Below, one piece after another: positions 8,942 to 19,332 of a stretch of DNA of 64,000 nucleotides. The position numbers and the translations under genes were made by a program. The notes beneath the pieces are model-generated. The model was given only the letters and a program-made list of their open reading frames with translations. It did no database searches and had not been told where the DNA came from. Positions within the stretch are counted from its first letter, which is position 1; each line of letters opens with the position of its first letter. Source of the stretch: Toxorhynchites rutilus septentrionalis (Eukaryota; Arthropoda; Insecta; Diptera; Culicidae). The stretch lies in the NCBI RefSeq assembly GCF_029784135.1, contig NC_073744.1, forward strand, positions 101,677,303 through 101,741,302, written 5' to 3'.

Positions 8942-9979
8942 ATTCGGATCAGAACACATTCGGAGGACATCAAGACAACTAGCATTTGCAGCGAGTGGCA
9001 AGTGGCAAACGCAATCGCAAAACGGCAGCTGGTAGCAGAAGAAAAAATGTTTTTTTTTATCAATCTGCTTTGGTGGCAAATCCAGAACAAGGCGGCATCG
9101 AGGGCGTTCGAAATGGTTTTTTCAAAACCACGAGTACAAAGTTTTCTAAATTGGAACCATTCCATAAAACAAGGCGCTTTTCAGGGCCATTAAACCTTCC
9201 AAAAAAGAGTTTAAGAAATACTGTTCAATGCTTTCTAAAACAATATCCAAAATAATAATAAAACACAAATTGATTTTTTCATAATTTGTTTGCCAGGAGA
9301 TCATTTGTTTGAGTATGTGAATTTCTTAAATTGCTTCTAGATTGAAAGTACAGTAATTTACACTTATCTCGACATTTAGCTAATTGGACGGACCTGTAAT
9401 GCGACATATTTAGTTGGACATTTTTGTAAACATAGAGTTCGGGGTCCAAATTATGACCCCACATTGAATGCCGACACTGTACCACTGTCTTCGCAAATAT
9501 TCAATTACAGGTTAAAATTACCTCCAATCCGATACTGAGTGGTGGTAATGCGACGTGCCATTGAATGTAATTTATTGTAAAATATGTCACAAGCTGGATG
9601 GGAAGAAATTTTCCAACTGTGAAAGCTGAGGCGAGTGGCAAATGCAATCGCTAAACAGAAAGGTTTAGCCGAACAAGATGGGGATATCGAGTGACAACAA
9701 AACAATAAACTCTTTAGATTGAAGATAATTTTGTGATCCTGAAAAGGACCCTTTTTAGCCTGCATGTGAATCCAACGAGCGAACAAATCGTAATGAATGT
9801 ATTTTTTTGCCATCGCTCCCTTTTAACGCTCATTCGTTCGTCTCGTTGGACTCGCCCCTCTGGCTGAGTCTGCCGATTTGTCTCTATCCTGTGAGTGTGT
9901 ACCGCTAGAGTATAAAACACGCGGACCCCAAAAAAATATCATATTTTCTTTCAACCCGTGTAGTTGTACGGCATCGGCA

Positions 9980-10211
9980 TCGTGGACGTAACAAAGGAGG
10001 ACAAGTTAAGGGAAAGGCAAAGTCTCACTCGAACCGTGCAAGTCTCCAGTTTCCTGTTGGTCGCATTCACTGATTGCTCCGCAAGGGTAACTAGGCCGAA
10101 CGGATTGGTGCCGGAGCACCAGTATACCTAACAGCGATTATAGAGTTTCGGCCGTCGGAGTGCTCGAGTTGGCTTGCAAAGCTGCTCACGACAATCATAA
10201 AACCCGCATCA
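9980..10211 (+). pseudogene. Histone H2A pseudogene, copy B of Q'
   Basis: Mirror image of 2563-2794. TATAAAA at 9911-9917, eroded start, H2A blocks to KTRI with the shared stops and frameshift. Confidence 0.9.
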
Positions 10212-11131
10212 AGAACAGAGCAGCTTCGGTTCGGCGCTCATCAAGGCAACAATTAGTTTCAGTGAGTGGCAAAGTGTTTCTCCGGCACGTCGCATTAAAT
10301 GTAATTTACTGAACAACATGTCACAAGCTGGATAGGAAGAAATTTTCCAACTGTGAAAGCTGTGGCGAGTGGGAATATCGAGTGATAACAAAAACACAAC
10401 ACCAAAGGTTCTGTTCAGAACCATCAACATATTCATAAAGAGTAAACAGTGAACTAATCCATTTTTCAGGTAGATAGGTAGGTATTCAAGTAGGAGAAGA
10501 AAATAAAACAATATATTTAAAATATATATTTAACAAAAGCTGTCCCCTTTGTATAGTCCTACGTCACTCCGGTTATGTCCCTGACATTACCCACCCGTCT
10601 TTTTTCTTTTTCCTTTCCAATCGTGCTTCATTATATTTCGCTGCTGCTCTGGTTGCCCGTTTTGGTCGGTACGATTTGAGGAGCACAAAATGGACCAATC
10701 AAAATTGGGCACATAGTGCATTTTGACAATGGTTGATATTTCACAATTATTCAATTATTTATCTCAAGAAAAAATGAAATGTTATTCGTTATGATAGATG
10801 CGTAGATATATTTCCTATCAATTGATGCAAAAACCTTTGCGATCTATTGAGAAATGCTCGAGTTATAAGCGTTCCAAATCTTGCATTTTTTCCTACTTGT
10901 TCAGTGCCTAGATTTCCATTTCACCCCCTATATCTTCCGGTTAGACGTAGTCCTACGTCAAAAAACCATTTCGAACGCCCCTCGATGCCGCCTTGTTCTG
11001 GATTTGCCACCAAAGTAGTTTGCATAAAGAACAAACTTTTTTCTTCTGCTATCTGATGCCGTTTTGCGATTGCGTTTGCCATTCGCCACTCGCTGCAACT
11101 GCCTGTTGTTGTATTGATGTGTTCTGTTCTG

Positions 11132-11353
11132 AATGCGGTTTTTCTTATCGTCGCGAGCTGCTTTACCAGCCAACTCGATCACTTCGGCGGCCGAAACTAT
11201 ATAACGCCGGCTAGGTGGACTGGTGCACTGGTACTAACGCGAGCGGCCTAGCTACCCTTGCTGAGCAATTGGCGGATACACCTACGGGGAACTGCACGGT
11301 TCGAGTGGGACTTTGCCTTTCCCTTAACTTGTCCTCCATTGTTACGTCCACGA
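11132..11353 (-). pseudogene. H2A pseudogene, B/A hybrid
   Basis: The promoter (TATA at 11424-11430) and first codons are of type B (GGQVKGKAK). The middle and C-terminal part has the type-A version: ERASVSTSAPVHL-like block and AAEVIELAGKAARDD. The switch between types within one reading frame indicates unequal recombination or conversion between the two tandem H2A copies. It is broken by stops and a frameshift. Confidence 0.75.
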
Positions 11354-12120
11354 TGCCGATGCCGTACCAGCACACGGGTTTACGGTTTGAAAGAAAATAA
11401 GATATTTTTTTGGGGTCCGCGTGTTTTATACTCTAGCGGTACACACTCACAGGATAGAGACAAATCGGCAGACTCAGCCAGAGGGGCGAGTCCAACGAGA
11501 CGAACGAATGAGCGTTAAAAGGGAGCGATGGCAAAAAAATACATTCATTACGATTTGTTCGCTCGTTGGATTCACATGCAGGCTAAAAAGGGTCCTTTTC
11601 AGGATCACAAAATTATCTTCAATCTATGTCGAACTAATTGTAAATTACTGTACTTTCAATCTGGAAACAATTTAAGAATTGGTGAAAATTGAATAATCAG
11701 GAATGTCCCCAACTATCAATAAGCTCAGAACAACTGCCAAATTCACATACTCATCATATCCTGGCAAACAAATTATGAAAAAATCAATTTGTGTTTTATT
11801 ATTATTTTGGATATTGTTTTAGGAAGCACTGAACTGTATTTCATAAACTCTTTTTTGGAAGGTTTAATGGCCCTGAAAAGCGCCTTGTTTTATGGAATGG
11901 TTAAAATTTAGAAAACTTAGTACTCGTGGTTTTGAAAAAAAACCATTTCGAACGCCCTCGATGCCGCCTTGTTCTGGATTTGCCACCAAAGCAGTTTGTA
12001 TAAAGAACAAACTTTTTTCTTCTGCTACCTGATGCCGTTTTGCGATTGCGTTTGCCATTCGCCACTCGCTGCAACTGCCTGTTGTCTTGATGTCCACCGA
12101 ACCGAATGTGTCCTGTTCCG

Positions 12121-12328
12121 AATGCGGGTTTTCTTATCGTCGCGAGCAGCTTTGCCAGCTTACTCGATCACTTCGGCGGCCGAAACTATATAACGCCGGC
12201 TAGGTGGACTGGTGCACTGGTACTAACGCGCTCGGCCTAGCTACCCTTGCGGGAAACTCCAGATCAACACGGTTCGAGCGGGATTTTGCCTTTCCCTTCA
12301 CTTTTCCTCCTTTACCATGTCCAGACAT
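12121..12328 (-). pseudogene. H2A pseudogene, copy A (full N-terminal two thirds)
   Basis: Intact ATG at 12328, [20 protein letters not shown], then frameshifted remnants of the FPVGRI and APV.LAGV blocks, then AEVIE and a nonsense codon before AGKAARDDKKTRI. Promoter 12391-12587, stem-loop 11869-11884. This is one of the least deleted type-A copies. Confidence 0.88.
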
Positions 12329-12390
12329 GGCTGCTTGGGTTGGTTTGTTGATGTGTTGTGATGCGAACCGATGTGGTGTACGGTTTGAAT

Positions 12391-12587
12391 GAGAATGATC
12401 GTTACGGCAGCGGAGCGGGGATTTTTAAGCTGACTGGCTGGCTCGAGAGTTACGCATGTGTGAGACTGCGACCAATGTTTCGTTCATTTTTTTCTTTTTC
12501 CTTCCCAATCGTGCTTCATTCTATTTCGCTGCTGCTCTGGTTGCCCGTTTTGGTCGGTACGATTTGAGGAGCACAAAATGGACCAAT
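12391..12587 (-). promoter_or_regulatory. H2A copy A promoter
   Basis: CCAAT at 12583-12587, TATA-like TTAAAAAT at about 12421-12429 and an initiator-like site near 12391-12398, all on the minus strand, 65 bases before the intact H2A ATG at 12328. Confidence 0.7.
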
Positions 12588-12846
12588 CAAAAATGGGCAC
12601 ATAGTGCATTTGGACAATGCTTGATATTTCACAATTATTCAATTATTTATCTCAAGAAAAATGAAATGTTATTCGTTATGATAGATGCGTAGATATATTT
12701 CCTATCAATTGATGCAAAAACCTATGCGATCTATTGAGAAATGCTCGAGTTATAAGCGTTCCAAATCTTGCATTTTTTCCTACTTGTTCAGTGCCTAGAT
12801 TTCCATTTCACCCCCTATATCTTCCGGTTAGACGTAGTCCTACGTC

Positions 12847-13691
12847 AAAAAGCTGATTGATCTCCGACTTCCGTGCGGGAAAAGGTACAGAGGATTGCTG
12901 TAGGTTCCTGCCACCGCTGTACAATAACACTTTGCGTAGTGCATTCGAGCAGTAAATGATGCACACCTGCTTGAGAGAGAATAACCTTGGATAGACGAAG
13001 AGCTTGAGCTTGAGCTTGAGCTTGGGTAGACTGTACACTTCGTAGTTGCTCTCCGTGATTGACCTGAACCAACCAAATTGCACAAAGAACACACAGAATG
13101 ACGCTTGGGACTAGCAAATCATTCTCGTTGTGCAATTTTCGGTGATTCGAGCTTTAAATGGTCAATAACGACGCCGGCCACGTCCTTACAGTCACCAGGG
13201 GAAGGGAAGGAATGTTAGTATGATATTCACCGCCCAAAGGCCAGAAGGGTCGCCTCTATAGCGTGGTTCCCTAGCGTTTATCATGGGAGGGATAGTTGTT
13301 AGTGGGGAAGGTAAGAATCAGGATTCACTGTGGTAAGTGATGTGGTTATGTTAACACGGACTTTAAATGTAGTACTCTATTGCAATATTTGATCGTGACG
13401 CAGGAGATTTTTATTCAGTTGCCTAACAAGGTAACCGAAAGAACTCCTAAAATAAATCGCATCGGTCATACATACTTTAACTTTTCACGTCAAGTACACA
13501 AACTTTAATGTCAAATCACGACGCCGGCGGTTATGAATTGGCTACCTGTGAAGGTAACCAAACAGACTCCGAGAGACAGAACTAAAGAATTGAAGAATTA
13601 AAGTATCAAACATTTATGAATTCAAGAATTTAAAATTGAACAATTATAGACTGTCAATAATGCGTGTTTGAGAAAGATGAATAAAAAAAAA
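12847..13691. other. Non-histone spacer with a LINE RT fragment
   Basis: Left of it lies a T2 tip, right of it a T1 tip. Bases 12849-12895 resemble the RT region of the I-like LINE at 36514-36568 (shared TTCCGTGCGGGAAAAGGTAC), a short fragment. 13008-13025 is three to four tandem copies of AGCTTG. A 22-base stretch near 12989 (ATAACCTTGGATAGACGAAG) recurs near 21874. The rest (13140-13691) shows no gene; GACGCCGGC occurs at 13169 and 13520. Confidence 0.6.
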
Positions 13692-14122
13692 GACGGGTGG
13701 GTAATGTCGGGGACATAACCGGAGTGACGTAGGACTATACAAAGGGGACAGCTTTTGTGAAATATATATTTTAAATATATTGTTTTGTTTTCTTCTCTTA
13801 CGTGAATACCTACCTATCTACCTGAAAAGTGGATTAGTTTACTGTTTACTCTTTATGAATATGTTGATGGTTCTGAAAAGAACCTTTGGTGTTGTGTTTT
13901 TGTTATCACTCGATATTCCCATCTTGTTCGGTTAAACCTTCCGGTTTAGCTATTGCGTTTGCCACTCGCCACAGCTTTCACAGTTGGAAAATTTCTTCCC
14001 ATCCAGCTTGTGACATGTTGTTCAGTAAATTACATTTAATGCAACGTGCCGGAGAAACACTTTGCCACTCACTGAAACTAATTGTTGCCTAGATGAGCGC
14101 CGAACCGAAGCTGCTCTGTTCT

Positions 14123-14354
14123 TGATGCGGGTTTTCTGATTGTCGTGAGCAGCTTTGCAAGCCAACTCGAGCACTCCGACGGCCGAAACTCTATAATCGC
14201 TGTTAGGTATACTGGTGCTCCAGCACCAATCCGTTCGGCCTAGTTACCCTTGCGGATCAATCAGTGAATGGGACCAACAGGGAACTGGAGACCTGCACGG
14301 TTCGAGTGAGACTTTGCCTTTCCCTTAACTTGTCCTCCTTTGTTACGTCCACGA
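14123..14354 (-). pseudogene. Histone H2A pseudogene, copy B of element S
   Basis: H2A blocks as in the other B copies, TATA at 14425-14431 (minus). The start region reads ACGAATTCG, with an extra change near the eroded ATG. Opposite-strand stem-loop at 14594-14609. Confidence 0.88.
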
Positions 14355-15439
14355 ATTCGATGCCGTACAACCACACGGGTTTACGGTTTGAAAGGAAATA
14401 AGATATTTTTTTGGGGTCCGCGTGTTTTATACTCTAGCGGTACACACTCACAGGATAGAGACAAATCGGCAGACTCAGCCAGAGGGGCGAGTCCAACGAG
14501 ACGAACGAATGAGCGTTAAAAGGGAGCGATGGCAAAAAAAAATATATTCATTACGATTTGTTCGCTCGTTGGATTCACATGCAGGCTAAAAAGGGTCCTT
14601 TTCAGGATCACAAATTTATCTTCAATCTAAAGAGTTTATTGTTTAGTTATCACTCGATATCCCCATCTTGTTCGGCTAAACCTTTCTGTTTAGCGATTGC
14701 ATTTGCCACTCGCCACAGCTTTCACAGTTGGAAAATTTCTTCCCATCCACCTTGTGACATATTTTACAGTAAATTACATTCAATGGCACGCCGCATTACC
14801 ACCACTCAGTATCGGATTGGAGGTAATTTTAACCTGTAATTGAACATTTGCGATGACAGTGGTACAGTGTCGACTTTCAATGTGGGGTCATAATTTGGAC
14901 CCCGAACTCTATGTTTACAAAAATGTCCAACTAAATATGTCGCATTGCAGGTCCGTCCAATTAGCTAAATGTCGAGATAAGTGTAAATTACTGTACTTTC
15001 AATTTAGAAGCAATTGAGGCATTGGTGAAAATCAATAAGCTCAGAATAACTGCCAAATTCACATACTCATCATATCCTGGCAAACAAATTATGAAAAAAT
15101 CAATTTGTGTTTTATTATTATTTTGGATATTGTTTTAGAAAGCATTGAACTGTATTTCCTAAACTCTTTTTTGGAAGGTTTAATGGCCCTGAAAAGCGCC
15201 TTGTTTAATGGAATGGTTCCAATTTAGAAAACTTAGTACTCGTGGTTTTGAAAAAAAACCATTTCGAACGCCCTCGATGACGCCTTGTTCTGGATTTGCC
15301 ACCAAAGCAGTTTGTATAAAGAACAAACTTTTTTCTTCTGCTACCTGATGCCGTTTTGCGATTGCGTTTGCCACTCGCCACTCGCTGCAACTGCCTGTTG
15401 TTGCCTTGATGTCCACCGAACCGAATGTGTTCTGTTCCG

Positions 15440-15532
15440 AATGCGGGTTTTCTTATCGTCGCGAGCAGCTTTGCCAGCTAACTCGATCATTTCGGCGGCC
15501 GAAACTATATAACGCCGGCTAGGTGGCGCGGT
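15440..15532 (-). pseudogene. H2A copy A fragment of element S
   Basis: Only AAEVIELAGKAARDDKKTRI-like sequence remains; the N-terminal half is deleted and the 5' UTR follows at about 15533. Stem-loop at 15185-15200 (minus). Confidence 0.82.
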
Positions 15533-15929
15533 TTGTTGATGTGTTGTGATGCGAACCGATGTGGTATACGGTTTGAATGAGAATGATCGTTACGGCAGCG
15601 GAGCGGGGATTTTTAAGCTGACTGGTTGGCTCGAGAATTACGCATGTGTGAGACTGCGACCAATGTTTCGTTCATTTTTGACGTAGGACTACGTCTTTCA
15701 TTTCTATACCGGGGTGTAAAACCAAAGTTTCGAGAACGAAAGCGTTACGCCGGAGACCGAGATTTTGAGCGTTAATAGCTCTTAAACAACTGAACGAAAT
15801 GGTATGATAAACACTTCATTTGAAAGATAAAATGTCTACGCGTCATATACTTGTTACTTTTTCATCCAAAAACTTGTTTCAATAGTCTTAAAATTGCTTT
15901 CAAAACAGGCTATTGAAATCAAAAATCGG

Positions 15930-15965
15930 TATATAAGCGAGCGCCACGCGTAAACCCACTCAGTT
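15930..15965 (+). promoter_or_regulatory. TATA/initiator promoter without an identified gene
   Basis: TATATAAG at 15930-15937 and ACTCAGTT at 15958-15965, the arthropod initiator (TCAGT) at the right distance. A second copy with CCAAT, TATAAAA and TCAGTT lies on the minus strand at 47902-47945, and a degraded one near 18350-18395. Downstream DNA (15966-16110) has no frame I can identify as a histone. Confidence 0.65.
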
Positions 15966-16141
15966 ATGATTGAACAGCGATTGGAGCATGTTGTCGCTGT
16001 TGTTGTGAAGCAAATTTCGTTTATCATGAAAGCGCTGATGAACGGTGTCACCAAGAGCCTGTTTGTGCACCTAAGGCCAAAAGGGAATCCATCAGGAGGA
16101 GAGTGATGCCACGGTTCCGCTTGAAACATCGAAGCAGCCGC

Positions 16142-16166
16142 CACACACACACACACACATACACGC
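16142..16166. repeat. (CA)n microsatellite
   Basis: About nine CA units followed by CATACACGCGCG. A similar, shorter tract occurs at the corresponding positions 1075-1096 and 20261-20282 of related H3-type segments, so it belongs to the family. Confidence 0.8.
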
Positions 16167-16806
16167 GCGGAATTCTCGTTGCTATCATCGTTGCTGAAAA
16201 ATAATCTGCCAGTTCCCCTGGGAATTGAAAAATACATTCATGCGAAATAGTTTATTTTAATGTTTTCTATCCATATAACACTGTGACCAAATACATTTGG
16301 TTTTGTTATTTTTCAATCAATCGCAATTAACAGGAAAGCTTCTGAATATTTTTTTCCCCATCAGGGGAAATTTTCGTATCCAATATTGGATGCATAACAT
16401 GAAAAACGGAAAATGTTTCACATCGCGAAAATCAAGTCATTTTCGAGCGATTATTTGCTTTCTACTCATACAATGCTGCGACCAAATACATTTCGTTTTG
16501 GATTTTTTCAATCAAGTGCGATCAACGTAAGACCACGTCTTTCGGCAATTTATTAGAGGTGCAATGAATCTTTAGGAATTCCCACTCTACGCGCACTGGC
16601 AAACAATGTTTACTCAACAATTTCTCAAACTAGAAATGGGTGTTGTGAGAAAGGATTAGCGAACGCGAAAACGACAAATGGGAGAAAGATACGTTTGGAG
16701 GTTGAAGGAAATTGGCAGAAAACTTCTTCATTCTATCATTCAAATAATGTGATTCATACCACATCGTTTTGCCAGAAAGAGATTATCGGTAACGAATTAT
16801 TTCGAA

Positions 16807-17392
16807 ACCACGATTTTCGCTAAATGCTCCTTTCAGTTCGGCCTGTAAAAAACTTTTCTGTACTCTAATCCATCAAATTTGGAGCCCTGAAAAGGGCCGT
16901 TGATTATATGCTAAGCTAATAGCACGCTCTCCTCGGATACGATGGGCCAGCTGGATGTCCTTGGGCATGATGTGACGCGTTTTGCATGGATAGCACACAA
17001 ATTGGTATCTTCGAACAAGCCTCCTGCAGCGTCATAGCCGCGGAACTTTGGAAGCGCAAGTCGGTTTTGAAGTCCTGAGCAATTCCACGAACCAAATGCT
17101 GCAAAGGTAGCTTTCGGATCAGCAATTCGGTCGACTTCCGATAGCGATGAATTTCACGCAAAGTTCCCGGTCGATAGCGATGTGGCTTCTCCACCTATCC
17201 TGCTACTGGTGCGCTTATCCGAGCTGACTTCGTGTGCCTTACCACCGAATGACTAACGAGCTGTCTGCGAAAGACTAACGAGCTCGAGTCCTCACGGTGT
17301 GAGAGTAGAGTAAGAAATGAACGAAAGCAAAGGAAGCGTCATTTTATAAACCATAAAAGTATAGAATCTAAATCCCACCCTTATTATATTCG
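16807..17392 (-). repeat. H3 inverted repeat, left arm
   Basis: Pairs with 17411-17996 (base i with 34803-i). Each arm holds one H3 pseudogene with promoter and stem-loop, so the two genes diverge from a short AT-rich centre. Arms are similar but not identical; for example, the left H3 copy has an extra duplicated stretch near its start. Confidence 0.8.
16914..17283 (-). pseudogene. Histone H3 pseudogene (minus strand)
   Basis: The frame KKPHRY-like start, [39 protein letters not shown] covers the H3 core; frameshift after LQEA, then remnants of [13 protein letters not shown] and MPKDIQLA. The TKQTAR and [11 protein letters not shown] tail is present but frameshifted, with a duplicated stretch around the start. 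TATA box 17342-17348 (minus), stem-loop 16883-16898 (minus). Confidence 0.92.
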
Positions 17393-17489
17393 TGAGTATA
17401 CAGTAAGCTTATACAATAAAGAGGGTGGGGTTTACATTCGATTCTTTTATGTTTTATAAAATGACACTTCCCTTGCTTTCGTTCATTCC
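17342..17489. promoter_or_regulatory. Divergent H3 promoter pair
   Basis: Two TATA boxes (17342-17348 minus, 17455-17461 plus) and two TTCATT initiators about 28 bases beyond each, sharing a centre of about 107 bp with no obvious CCAAT box. The layout is that of a bidirectional histone promoter, created here by the inverted repeat. Confidence 0.75.
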
Positions 17490-17519
17490 TTACTCTACTC
17501 TCGCACCGTGAGGACTCGT

Positions 17520-17889
17520 TTCATCGGGACTAAGCAGACAGCTCGTTAGTCTTTCGGTGGTAAGGCACCACGAAAGCAGCTCGGATAAGCGCATCAGCCG
17601 CAGGAAGCGTGAAGAAGCCACATCGCTATCGACCGAGAACTTCGCATGAAATTCGTCGCTATCAGAAGTCGACCGAATTGCTGATCCGCAAGCTACCTTT
17701 GCAGCATTTGGTTCGTGGAATTGCTCAGGACTTCAAAACCGACTTGCGCTTCCAAAGTTCCGCGGCTATGACGCTGCAGGAGGCTTATTCGAAGATACAA
17801 ATTTGTGTGCTATCCATGCAAAACGCGTCACATCATGCCCAAGGACATCCAGCTGGCCCATCGTATCCGAGGAGAGCGTGCTATATTAG
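17520..17889 (+). pseudogene. Histone H3 pseudogene (plus strand, head-to-head partner)
   Basis: Eroded start codon, then TKQTAR, a stop, GGKAPRKQL, a stop, the KKPHRYRP block and [14 protein letters not shown] through LRFQSS and LQEA, a frameshifting deletion of several codons, then the C-terminal [13 protein letters not shown] and RIRGERA blocks out of frame. Total span equals that of a 136-aa H3 gene less about 10 codons. TATAAAA at 17455-17461 with an initiator near 17483; stem-loop at 17907-17922. Confidence 0.92.
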
Positions 17890-18596
17890 CTTAGCATATA
17901 ATCAACGGCCCTTTTCAGGGCTCCAAATTTGATGGATTAGAGTTCAGAAAAGTTTTTTACAGGCCGAACTGAAAGGAGCATTTAGCGAAAATCGTGGTGT
18001 CGATGATAATTCGATACCGATAGGTGCCATGGATATGGATTTCATAATGAAAAATATGAAATATATGACATGATGTAGTGAATATATCCCCATATCGAAG
18101 AAATCACTTTGATGAAACTGTTTACCGTTTGTCGTTTTTAATTGTTGGGAAAGGGCATTATTTCTGCTGACTAAATTCCAAGAAAAAATCCATTCCTTCT
18201 TTAAGCGTGATTCATTCTGCTTCGGATTAACGGAACAGTATGATAATCATTTCATACAAAAGATAAAATGTCCAAGAGTTATATGATTGCTATTTATTGA
18301 GTCGAAAAATTGTTTCAATAGCTTAATGATAGTTTCGAAAACAGGTTATTGAAATCATTCGTATCCGTATGTAGCGCGCCCACTTGGAAACCCATTAATC
18401 TTATTGGAATGTGAGATGGGGAAGCTCATACTTACGTCTATGCATTATGATGTACACTACAGACTTTTTTTCTCCGTACTGATTAAGAAGCCGACCGAAC
18501 TATCGGTCGACAAGTCAGTCTGCAGTCGGCGGGGGCTCTTAATTTCGTTTTTGCAGGCCGAACCGAAAAAATTTCAGTCGAGTTAACTCTTTTTTA

Positions 18597-18811
18597 CAGT
18601 AATGCTTTTGAATCCGGACACATTCAATATCATACCACAGCCATAACATTTTTTTCATGTTGAATTTATGCGATTAATAGTTGCTAATATAGTTACTGAT
18701 AGTTTCTTGATAGTTACTAATCAATCGCATTAATTCAACATGCAGAAAATGTTGTGGCTGCGGTATGGTATTAAATGTAACGCAAAGTGTCCGGATTCAA
18801 ATACATTACTG
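18597..18811. mobile_element. Mariner-type MITE with TA target duplication
   Basis: Outer ends CAGTAATG and CATTACTG flanked by TA on both sides. The first and last roughly 85 bases are imperfect inverted repeats (GAATCCGGACAC, CATGTTGAAT, GCGATT and their complements). No reading frame; probably mobilised by a Tc1/mariner transposase elsewhere. It sits in the H3-type element. Confidence 0.82.
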
Positions 18812-18899
18812 TATACTTACTTCGATGTTATTCGTTTCTCTCTCAGGGTAAGCAACGAATATAATAAGGGTGGGGTTTAGATTCTATACTTTTATGGTT

Positions 18900-18928
18900 T
18901 ATAAAATGACGCTTCCTTTGCTTTCGTT
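18900..18928 (+). promoter_or_regulatory. H3 promoter (third copy)
   Basis: TATAAAA at 18900-18906 and an initiator-like GTTCATT about 28 bases downstream, matching the promoter at 17455-17489. Confidence 0.72.
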
Positions 18929-18964
18929 CATTTCTTACTCTACTCTCGCACCGTGACGACTCGT

Positions 18965-19332
18965 TTGTTTGGGACCAAGCAGATAGCTAGTTAGTCTTTC
19001 AGTGGTAAGGCACACGAAAGCAGCTCGGATAAGCGCATCAGCCGCAGGATAGGTGAAGAAGCCACATCGCTATCGACCGGGAACTTTGCGTGAAATTCAT
19101 CGCTATCGGAAGTCGACCGAATTGCTGATCCGCAAGCTACCTTTGCAGCTTTTGGATCGTGGAATTGCTCAGGACTTCAAAACCGACTTGCGCTTCCAAA
19201 GTTCCGCGGTTATGACGCTGCAGGAGGCTTATTCGAAGATACAAATTTGTGTACTATCCACGCAAAACGCGTCACATGATGCCCAAGGACATTCAGCTGG
19301 CCCATCGAATCCAAGGAGAGGGTGCTATATAA
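18965..19332 (+). pseudogene. Histone H3 pseudogene (third full-span copy)
   Basis: Frameshifted tail (TKQ, STGGK, KQL), then [41 protein letters not shown], the same deletion as the other copies, and shifted C-terminal blocks. The shared LQEA deletion shows that all copies descend from one already-defective gene. Stem-loop 19351-19366. Bases from 19192 on are the duplicate of window start. Confidence 0.92.

Larger units (their letters stand above)
8296..10599 (-). mobile_element. H2A-type element Q' (2304 bp)
   Basis: Mirror image of Q: T1 tip at 10599, T2 tip at 8296. Flanked by TTTTT on the left (8291-8295) and by TTTTTTC on the right (10600 on), i.e. inserted in the homopolymer of the copy-A promoter of P'. 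Confidence 0.8.
1736..10959 (+). mobile_element. H2A-type element P' (interrupted by P and Q')
   Basis: T1 begins at 1736 (GACGGGTGGG after an A run) and T2 ends at 10959 (GTCCTACGTC). The element is interrupted at 1815-6424 by element P and at 8296-10599 by Q'. Removing both leaves about 2310 bp, which matches the 2304-bp length of uninterrupted Q. The left remainder stops at ATATATATT and the sequence resumes at 6425 with TTTTTTAAATATATTG, as in uninterrupted copies. P' itself sits in an A run of element U (1515-1603 / 10960-12846). Confidence 0.75.
6427..10961 (-). repeat. Large palindrome 1, right arm (4535 bp)
   Basis: Reverse complement of 1813-6347. Both arms contain the same nested insertion (Q at 2175-4478, Q' at 8296-10599) at the same A run, so the copies were already composite before they became head-on neighbours. 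An assembly fold-back from an adapterless long read has to be excluded, because the arms look identical. Confidence 0.9.
10960..12846 (-). mobile_element. H2A-type element U, right part, ending in T2
   Basis: Resumes unit U after the P' insertion (bases 10960 on match the AACCATTTCG sequence that follows the A run in other copies). It contains two tandem H2A units and ends in a T2 tip at 12831-12846, beyond which the DNA is not histone-like. It includes a junction at 11625, where AATCTATGTCG joins sequence that lies several hundred bases apart in other copies, so it carries an internal deletion. Confidence 0.65.

Noticed and set aside
1813..10961. Foldback transposon with 4.5-kb terminal inverted repeats
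   Set aside because: Nesting of P in P' with resumed host sequence explains the structure better, and no target duplication surrounds the palindrome as a whole.
12358..12567. [18 protein letters not shown] resembles the histone H4 C-terminus (DVVYAL... LYGFGG)
   Set aside because: It is antisense to the H2A copy-A 5' UTR and promoter, whose TATA, initiator and ATG spacing explain the sequence better. The match is short and needs a gap.
12808..13135. Three overlapping minus-strand frames with low-complexity SSSSSS or KLKLKLKL
   Set aside because: They come from the AGCTTG tandem repeat and contain no domain.
16142..16166. CRISPR-like or satellite array
   Set aside because: Repeats are either dinucleotide tracts or dispersed element parts; there is no regular spacer pattern anywhere.
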